36,855 bases of DNA from JBBABP01 sp041657585 (GTDB taxonomy: Bacteria > Patescibacteriota > Gracilibacteria > Absconditabacterales > Absconditicoccaceae). The stretch is from positions 1 to 36,855 of the forward strand of contig JBBABP010000004.1 in NCBI GenBank assembly GCA_041657585.1, in the 5' to 3' direction. A program made the translations under genes and the position numbers. Below are positions 29,162 to 36,855 of the stretch, in pieces. Numbering within the stretch: the stretch's first letter is position 1; each line of letters begins with the position of its first letter. Under the pieces are notes generated by a model. The model did not search any database and was not told the origin of the DNA. It saw nothing but the letters and a program-made list of their open reading frames with translations.

Positions 29162-32100
29162 TTAATTTTTCACAACTTTACCGTTTTCAAGTTTAATTAT
29201 TTCATCTGCATATTTCAAAATATTTTTGTCATGTTCTATCATCAGAACAGTATCTCATTTGTTCAAAAAACTTTTTAATACCAATAATAATTTTTCTATA
29301 TCTGCATAATGCAAACCAACTGTCGGTTCGTCAAGAAAATAAACCGTATGTCATTTATAAGACTTCAAAAGATGTTTGACCAATTTTAATCTTTGACTTT
29401 CTCATCCAGATAAAGTGTGTGCAGGTTGTCACATTCTTAAATAACCAAGTCATATATCAACCATAAGTTGTAATTCTTCACGAATATGATCTATCTCAGA
29501 AAAAAACTTTAACGCATCGGAAACATACATTTGTAATATTTCAGCAATATTTTTACCACGTCGTTTAATTGCTAAAATTTCAGTTTTGTATCTATTACCA
29601 TTACAAAGTTCGCAAGGTATATAAGTATCAGGCAAAAATTGAAGTTCAATTTTTTTATATCCATATCAATCACAACCAGAACAAGCTCATTTTTCCGAAT
29701 TAAAAGAAAAAAAACTAGAATTAAATCAAAGATATTTACTTTCGGTTGTCCCAGCATAAAGCTGTCTAATTTTATCAAAAACATTTATAAATGTTGCTGG
29801 ACAGGATCTTGGAGTTTTACCAATACTTGTTTGATCTACATAAATTGTATTTTTGATTTCTTCATATCATTGAATTGTTTCTACTGCTAAATCTTTGTAA
29901 AATTCTTGTAAGGCGAGATTTTCATAATTTTGATATTCTTCTTTTTGCATTACAGAAGCAGAAATAATTTCTTGCCAAGTTCGTCATTTTTTCAAAAGCC
30001 TCAATCTAATATAACTTTGAACAAATTTTTGTTTATCGTTCAAAAATCTAAATAGAGTAGTGTACATCAAAGTTGTTTTACCAGCACCAGATGGTCAAGT
30101 AATTATAGAAAAACTTCAAAGTCTGATATTAACATCAATATTTTGTAAATTATATTTTGATGCCTTTTTTATTTTTACAAAATGATTACTTGGTTTGTGT
30201 TCAAAATTTACTTTTATTTTTTTCTCTCATCTGATATATTGTGCAGTTAGTGTATCAGATTTCAAGAAATCTTTGTAGAGTCAGTTAAAAAGTAATTTTC
30301 AACCAAAATCTCAAGCCCCAGGTCAGATTTCCACAACTCGTTCAGATGCTTTTATAAAATCTTCATTATGTTCAACAACAATAATTGTATTTCACATTTC
30401 TTTTAATTTTTGAATTGCAATTATGGCTTTTTTAATTTCGACGTCATCAAGTCATATCGTTGGCTCATCAAGAACATAAATTATTCAAGTTAATTTATTT
30501 CCCAATTGTTTTGCTAATCTAAGTCTTTGAACCTCTCATCCAGATAATGTATCTAGTCATCTATTTAAACTTAAATATCATAAACCTAAGTCTTGAATAG
30601 TTTTTGCTCTATCTATCAAAGGATTACAAATTCTTCAAACCAATATTTTATCTTTATTGTTATTGTCTTTATATAAATCTAAAAAATCTATCAGTCAATT
30701 TAATCCCATTTGTTGCAAATCTGTTATATTATATTTTTCAGATTTTTTTAAAACTTTATTATTTACTTTATTTTCTACTTTCAAAAAAACGTTTAAACTT
30801 TCTTTTTTTAGTTTTCTTCAATTACATTCTGAACATTGTTTCATGTCCAACATTGCTTGAAAATCTACTGTTAACAATCATTTTGAATATTGCTGTTTGA
30901 TGACGTCCTCAACTCATTTATAATACATGCTGATATATTTGCCTCAAGTACTTACTCTAAGTAATTCATTATCTCCAAACAAAACAATATGTTGAAACCA
31001 TTCTGGCAAATCTTTCCATTTTTTATCTTCATCCATGCTATATTTTTGTGCCAATTTTGTCAAAATCATTTGTCCCAAATTTGAATCTCTCCAAGGCACA
31101 ATTGCTTTCATATATTGACTGTATGGATCAAGAATTTTTTCGAAATCTACTTGCAATATTTCTCATATTCCATGACAGTTTTCACAAGCTCATTCTTGGC
31201 GATTTGGAGAAAAATGTTGAGGAGTAAATTCTGGATATGTTACATTACAGTTAGGACAATACATCTTATCTGTGAACCGTTTAATCACTTCGTGATTAAC
31301 AGTTTCTAGTGACGAGTTATTAGTTACTAGTTTTTTTTTACTCGTAACGCCTCACTCGTTACTATTCACTGAAATTTCATAAATTCAGAATTTTTTACTT
31401 TCTCAAAGAATTTTGATAATATCTTCTTTTAACCTTGATAATTTTTTTTCTTCAATTGTGACGCGATCATAAATTCAAAATATATTTAATGGAAAATAAT
31501 TGTCTGGTACATTTGGAGTTTCAAGATAAAAATATTCAATTGGCGTTAAGAAATTAGTCTTTAGTCAATCGTCTTTAGTCTTTAGTATTTCCGATTCTTT
31601 ATTTTCGCTATCGACTATAGACTGTTGACTACTGACTATCAGATATCTAGTAAATCATTTTCATTTTTCTACTTTGTTTCTATTTTTTTTAACAAATTCT
31701 ATCAAATCTTGTTTCTTATCAAAATGTCATGACTCTTGTAACAAATAAACTCTCTGATCAGTATATTTGGTTTTGATATCTTTCATTATTTGTTCTACGG
31801 TTTGTGGTTTAATTTCTTTGCCACAACTCCAACAATAGCTGTCTCCAAGTTTTGCAAACAAAAGTCTTAGATAATCATCTATTTCAGTTAGAGTTCCAAC
31901 AGAACTTCTTGAATTTCAGACTTTTTTATTTTGTTCAATTGCTATTGCAGGAGATAATCAACTACAATGATCGATTTCTGGTCTTTCTCACAAATTAAAA
32001 AATTGTCTTAGATAACTACTCAATGATTCAATATATCTAAATTGTCATTCTTTGTAAATAGTATCAAATGCTAAAGAAGATTTTCCAGATCACGAAACTC

Positions 32101-32227
32101 CAGTAATTGTTATGAGTTTATTTTTTGGCAATTTTAAATCTATATTTTGAAGATTATGAGTTTTAATTCATTCAAAACTAATAAAATTTCAAAAATCTGA
32201 AGTTACTATTTCTATATTTTTTTTCAT
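29162..32227 (-). CDS. uvrA: Excinuclease ABC subunit A
   Basis: DNA-damage-scanning ATPase that loads UvrB. 1021 residues with both ABC modules: first Walker A GVSGSGKSSLAFDTIY near 44, LSGGE signature near 560 and DEPTIGL; second Walker A GPSGAGKTTLMY near 700, LSGGESQRLKL near 945 and DEPTVGLHYAD. Zinc sites: CPNC...ACENC near 325 and CSGC...CELC near 860. Many glycines, including those of Walker A and LSGGE, are TGA. It exceeds the usual about 940 residues, partly because two dispersed repeats sit in frame (31302-31372 and 31553-31645). Start ATG 32227 gives MKKNIEIVTSDFG. uvrB is 7 kb away and truncated. Confidence 0.95.
31302..31372. repeat. GTGACGAG-family repeat inside uvrA
   Basis: TAGTGACGAGTTATTAGTTACTAG, then ACTCGTAACGCCTCACTCG: the same repeat vocabulary as 8496-8704 and 22640-22700, but in frame in uvrA. 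It encodes a polar stretch (NSNEGGVTSKKKL and NNSSLET) just before the first zinc cysteines. Confidence 0.8.
31553..31645. repeat. TCTTTAGTC/GACTATAGAC repeat inside uvrA
   Basis: AGTCTTTAGTCAATCGTCTTTAGTCTTTAG followed by CGACTATAGACTGTTGACTACTGAC, partly inverted. It encodes a polar insert (SSQQSIVDSENKESEI, LKTKDDGLKTN) around residues 195-225 of UvrA. Not seen elsewhere in the window. Confidence 0.75.
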
Positions 32228-32272
32228 AAAAGGTTAATTATTTATAGGTAAATATTTTAATTTTTTAATGTT

Positions 32273-33145
32273 TTAATTATTATCTATTTCTCGTTTTAAA
32301 GTTTTTAAAAATTTTGACACTATTCCATCTCTAACTGCTCAACTATATTCATCGCCATATCAATCATAAATATATTTTGGATTGTTAGGAATAGTAATAT
32401 TTCATGAGATAGAACATCAATTGTACAAGGCTCAATGATTTATAATTCCAGTAAAATCAAATCAAGTGTAGGTCAAATTTATATTCAATTTACTTTTGTA
32501 ATTAGCGTGTTTGGCTTTTGAAAAATCAATAAAATCCTGAACAGATTTTGTAAAGATTTCTTCAGTAATATTTCAACTTCCATAATCTTTGCTTAAGATT
32601 TGAAAAGGTCAGTCTCAATTTTTTGGTAGATAAAATCAACAATTACTTTCTCTGTACCAAGTAGCAACCGTTAATGCAGTAGGAAAATTATTTGCGAAAC
32701 TAATGTTGTCCAAAGTGTTGTATCGGCCAGTGCAAGTGTCTGGTAAATTATTTTGTAAAGTTATTCAACTAATATATTGAGCGATAAAATTATTTTTAAA
32801 ATCTTTCGAAATCGCTTTTGCTTTATTTTTTTCTATTGTGAATTTATTGTTCAAATAATTTCAAAGTTCGTTCAATATATAATTTAATTGATCGTTGTCG
32901 CCAAATTGTTTATTTAGCGATTTTATCTGAGAATAAAAATTCCACGTATCTAAGTTATTGCCAGAAACAATTTTGTCCAACTGAATTTTTAAACTTTGGA
33001 CTTGTGACAAATCTTTATTTGATGGAGAATAAGCAAAGCAAATTCAAAAAAGGAAGTGAGGCGTAGCCGAATCCCGCAAGGCTGAACTTAAAGCAAAAAG
33101 CAAAAAACTGAAACAAAATAATATTTTAATTACATTTTTTTTCAT
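32273..33145 (-). CDS. Exported lytic-transglycosylase-like protein
   Basis: 290 residues with a signal peptide (KNVIKILFCFSFLLFALSSA). The C-terminal half reads TWYRESNCGFYLPKNGDGPFQIL near 160-180, matching the SLT/lysozyme-like pattern of a catalytic Glu (in R-E-S) and a G-P-F-Q-I block, later YNCGSISG and DEYSGAVRDGIVSKFLKTL. It would open peptidoglycan for passage of an envelope complex; the two upstream polytopic proteins fit that. Right after the signal peptide is an odd GC-rich in-frame segment (LRDSATPHF, 33055-33090). Start ATG 33145. Confidence 0.75.
33055..33090. repeat. GC-rich in-frame insert in the signal region
   Basis: GTGAGGCGTAGCCGAATCCCGCAAGGCTGAAC is far more GC-rich than the surroundings and contains an AGCC...GGCT hairpin. 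It lies directly after the signal-peptide core of the transglycosylase-like gene and looks like an inserted repeat element; single copy here. Confidence 0.6.
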
Positions 33146-33232
33146 AACATAAAAAAATTTGGTAAAACAAAAATTTTTTTCAATTTTTAGTATATTTTTA
33201 TTTGCACTACTTGCAAGAAATTTTATCTGGAA

Positions 33233-35107
33233 TTATTTATTTCATCAATATGTGTTATTTATATTTGAGTCTGGATATTTTGATTTAAATCAAAACTTGT
33301 TTTTCATGATTTTGTGTAAAGTTTTAACATTTTGTTTATTATTTATTGTCCAAAAATCTTTTGCTGTTTCTTTTGTATATGGACCTGTAAATTTGTAATC
33401 ATCTTTTGCCCATGAACTATCTCATCATATTATGTCTCAATTTGTCCCAATGTATTTTGTCATCCATTGTTCCAAATAATCACTTCGTTTCCCATCTTGT
33501 AATGAAATTCAATTGCGTAATGCGTTAGAAATTGTCAAAGATTCTTCAAAAAATTTATCTGGTTTATTAGAATTTATAGACATATACAAATCGTTCTCAT
33601 ATTTTTTATTCCAATTTCATGTTCAAGCAATCAATCAACTTAATTGTTCTTGTCATTTTCTATCTTCAGACCAAGACCGACCATCTCTTCATTTTTCTAT
33701 TCAAACGCCTTCCAATGTTTTATTTATTATTGCTTGTTTAGATTTTCTAAATTGATCAGCTCAATATTTTTCTCAATCGGGACCTGTAAATAAAGGTATG
33801 TTTTTAACTAATTTTTCTAAAGTTTTTTTATCCAATCATATTGCATCCATGGCTTTATTTATTGGACCACTTCATTTCAAAGTAAACATTACCAATGACC
33901 ACATAATAAATAAAGTCAGACACATAACAATCAGATCGGCGAAAGCAGATTGTCATTTTTCAACAACATTGGTCATCAATTTTGTGTTGCTTATTCATTC
34001 GACATTTATACTTGATTCATTTCATATCAAACTAAAATTAACTCCGTTTATGTCAGTCGTTTGTGATCAAGATAAAACTCATTTTATAATCAAAGAAAAA
34101 ATTAACATCAAAGAGAGTGAAACCACATAAACAATTGGTTTAAAAACGGTATTTATTAATGCTTTAAAATTAAAAGTTTCTCAAAGGAATCATTTAGAGT
34201 CTCCTCATCATTTTTTCAAAACTTCTGTAAGCACCAATATCGGTCCAATCATAATGAAGCACCAAAGTAGTCAGATTCTAATTATATTTGCTATAATCAA
34301 AAGTAACAAAGCTACTGTAAAAAGAATAATTATAAAAGTTTTTAAAAGAAAATCTATTGTCATATTTCTTATATCTGGATTTGCTCAATCTTTGATTGTC
34401 ATGAAATCTTGAAATCTAAAAACATTGAAGCCAAGTAAAATTAATGGTCAGCTAACAGAATCATATTTTGGCATCATGTTTTTCAAAAAATCATCATATT
34501 TTATTGTTGTGTTTTTTATTGTTACAATTTGTCAATTATCTATTAAATAATCATATTTTTGTATATCTCAATTTCATTCGATTAATGTGTTTTTGATTTC
34601 TGTAGAATTTTGTATGAATGTCATAGGAAAAGAGGCAACTGTAGATATTCATATCGTGGAAATATCTACCAACATTCCAACAATAAACCAGCTAGCGTTT
34701 ATCAAAATTCAAGCTATCAAAGTTTTTCCAATTAATGTTTTTGGGTTTTCCTTGTCTTTTCAAATTACATTTTGCAAAACTTTGTACAACACAAGTGCAA
34801 TCAAAGCGAAGTTAGCAAAATTTTTGATTATATTCCATATTTTCCAAAGATATATATCCAAATTCATAAATGATCAATAAACCAAATCATTAGTCATCAA
34901 TTTACCAGCAATAACCGCCAACCATATTCGCAACCAAGAAGCCATAGATATAAATTTATTCAAAAATTCGTTAAATGTACTCAAACCCGCATCGGCAGCA
35001 AAAGTATTTAATACAAAAGAAGTTCAAACAATCAGAATGACTGCCACTATTTTGATAGTGGTTTTGTTTTTTGCTAATTTCATTATTCTGATTATTTTTT
35101 TTTTCAT
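33233..35107 (-). CDS. Polytopic membrane protein, VirB6/TrbL-like in layout
   Basis: 624 residues. Cleavable signal-like start (IVAVILIVGTSFVLNTFAADA), then several hydrophobic segments at about 55-70, 85-105, 118-140, 240-265, 270-290 and 315-335, and a long polar C-terminal tail (about 420-624) rich in Lys/Asn/Gly. This resembles the inner-membrane channel components VirB6/TrbL of type IV secretion-like systems; no strict signature is visible, so it is a topology-based call. Two in-frame starts exist: 35107 (used here) and 35083. It is 21 bases downstream of a similar gene, thus one operon. Confidence 0.7.
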
Positions 35108-35128
35108 TTATTTTTTTAATTTAAATAT

Positions 35129-36855
35129 TTAATTTGGAGCAGTAGTAGGAGTAGTAGCTGGTGCTGGAGTATTTATTTTTTCTACGAATTTATAAGTTCA
35201 GCCACTTGAATCTAATTTATATTCTTTACTATCAAATGTTTTTGAATAAGCAGTGTCATTTATTTTTTCATCTGCCCAAATTTTTCAATATTCTTTTGTA
35301 TCAGCTAATAATGTATTCGCATCAGCTAAAGTTGTTGCATTATCTAATTTTAGTGAGAAATCACTTTTTTGGTATCGATTTTCTCAGAATAAAGCATTGG
35401 CGTTAGCTATTATTTGATCTTTATTTGTGCCTTTTGCATTTTCACTAGTTGCTTTGAAAATTTCTGCAGAAGCAGTTTTGTCGTTTATAATATCTGTGAC
35501 TTCAGATTTGCCTTGTTTTTTTAAATATTCATCAACTGCTTGTTTTCTTTGGTCATCAGTCAAATCCGTTTTACTAACAATATTTGCTATAGCTTTGCTA
35601 TTGTCTGCTGTCAATGTTGTTCAGTTTTCTTTGTTTTTGTTTCATGTTATATATTCTTGTACGCTTTGTCTTTGTGGATTTATCAAACGAGCTTCTACGG
35701 CTTCGTTAAGAGGATTGTTTGTTGCTGTGTCAAAAAGAGATTTTACTCATACCTTATTTTCTATTCAAGGTATTTTGAATAAAGGTAAACCTCACAAAAG
35801 ATTTCCTCAAAGTTTTCCTACTCATTCTCAAACAGATTTTCCAATTGTTCCGCTTGCTTTTATTGCAGCGAAAACAACAAACCACAACAGTCAAGTAGCA
35901 AATAAATTCACTAAAAATCGTGAAAAAATGTCCATAGTTCATGTTCGTGACCATTCTGTACAGCCTTTATCTTCCAGTGTATTTACTCCTGCAATTTCAT
36001 ATTTACAAGCCGATAATTGAGCCAATCCAAAATGTTCCAAAAATCCTTCGCCCGATCAGTCATTTTTATTTAAGCTTGATATCAAGACTTGCATAAAAAC
36101 AAGCGAGATGCTAAACGCGAAAACAATAATTACCGGAGCGAAAATAGAAGCTAAAATATTTTCAAAAGTAAAATTTTTCCCTATGCTTTCTGCCATTTTT
36201 CAGAGATTTTTTTTGAAAATTGTAAACAGAATTAAAAATGGCGATCAGACAATTACAACTCGTAAAAATCCAACTCTAATTATCAATACTCCAGCCAATG
36301 CAACTAAAGGAAAAAATAATGCTATTGCTACAAGCATTTTGATAATCATTTGTGTGGTGATTGTTCCCAATCATGAACTTGTATCTATATCTGAAAGTTC
36401 AGTAAAATTTAATAACGAAGCATACATAGTTATCAATGGTCAGACAAATCATTTTGATTTATCAATTAACTGTGAAAAAGTTGTTGCTATCGCATCTTTT
36501 TGAAATCGATTACTTCATGCAAGGATTCAAAAATTTGTTATATCTATATTTGGTGCTGGATTAGGTAAAAATGGGTCAAGATCGCTTGTGTCAGTTGTTT
36601 GAAAATTTGATTGATACTCTGATTTTATTTTATTAAAACTATCTCAACATTTTTCTAAGTTGTTTGTTAATCATTTAATTCTAATAAAATATCAACAAGC
36701 CTCTCGTGGAGCCCAATCAGCTTGTAATCACATCATTCGATTTAAATAATTTGAATATTGATCTGGTGGTTGATTTATTAATCATGGATTTTCATTAAAA
36801 AAAACTATTTTATTTCCAAATAAAACACAGGCATGTTTTCATTCTGGTGTGAAAA
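35129..36855 (-). CDS. Large polytopic membrane protein, VirB6/TrbL-like in layout (5' partial)
   Basis: The frame enters from the right edge; 574 residues are visible. A cysteine-containing extracytoplasmic part (ACVLFGNK, REACGYF, EKCGDSF) comes first, then membrane segments at about 155-185 (IIKMLVAIALFFPLVALAG and GFLRVVIVG), 220-240 (ASIFAPVIIVFAFSISLVF) and 300-320 (FATGLLWFVVFAAIK). A long soluble Ala/Lys/Asp-rich tail ends in a Pro/Thr linker (TPAPATTPTTAPN). The layout repeats that of the next gene, so the two may be paralogous parts of one complex. About ten glycines in and near the membrane part are TGA. Confidence 0.75.

Noticed and set aside
35427..36020. A 197-residue plus-strand frame
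   Set aside because: It is the antisense shadow of the membrane-protein gene on the minus strand, which has the coherent membrane and linker pattern under code 25.
317..36855. UGA as tryptophan (code 4) or selenocysteine
   Set aside because: TGA columns match invariant glycines (Walker A, HhH, LSGGE), TGG is used for Trp, and TGA is far too frequent for selenocysteine.

Overview
This is an AT-rich window from a bacterium that reads UGA as glycine (genetic code 25). That code is known from the candidate phyla Absconditabacteria (SR1) and Gracilibacteria (BD1-5/GN02), so this is most likely one of them; I cannot say which. Under the standard code almost every gene is shattered by TGA. Read as glycine, the same frames give full-length housekeeping proteins whose TGA codons sit on invariant glycines: the Walker A loops of UvrA, UvrB and the UvrD-like helicase, both helix-hairpin-helix motifs of RuvA, LSGGE of UvrA, EMMGNWSLGDYF of AlaRS and GDLSEN of GreA. 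TGG is still used for tryptophan. Shine-Dalgarno sequences are scarce.

Layout. 1-6517: the tail of a plus-strand gene and a terminator, then minus-strand alaS (short), a one-TM protein of unknown function, a WecG/TagA-type glycosyltransferase and gatB. 6518-8492: repeat-filled spacers, a plus-strand secreted/anchored cell-wall-hydrolase-like protein and ruvA. 8496-13333: a tandem/inverted repeat block, then minus-strand small proteins, a CoA-binding protein, a coiled-coil protein and a UvrD/PcrA-type helicase. 13632-15387: two plus-strand genes, one with a possible peptidoglycan-binding module. 15396-18998: minus-strand stand-alone DnaE-type PHP domain, a hypothetical protein and recJ. 19077-20360: a possible structured RNA or ORF remnant and two tandem paralogues with no TGA glycine codons. 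20639-24107: a membrane protein, a C-terminally truncated uvrB and several small genes. 24228-27889: rplI, then hrcA, a coiled-coil gene, a Nudix hydrolase, an HPF/RaiA-like gene and greA. 27997-36855: a minus-strand run with a membrane-anchored protein, uvrA, a lytic-transglycosylase-like exported protein and two large polytopic membrane proteins of the VirB6/TrbL general type.

Themes. DNA repair is over-represented (uvrA, uvrB, uvrD-like, recJ, ruvA). The last 4.6 kb looks like a cell-envelope secretion or conjugation-type locus with its own muralytic enzyme. Several short repeat families fill spacers, and some also lie in frame inside uvrA, the uvrD-like gene, rplI and a hypothetical gene. 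One repeat core contains TGATGA and can be coding in that frame only because UGA is sense here. Three housekeeping proteins (AlaRS, UvrB, DnaE/PHP) end well before the normal family length.
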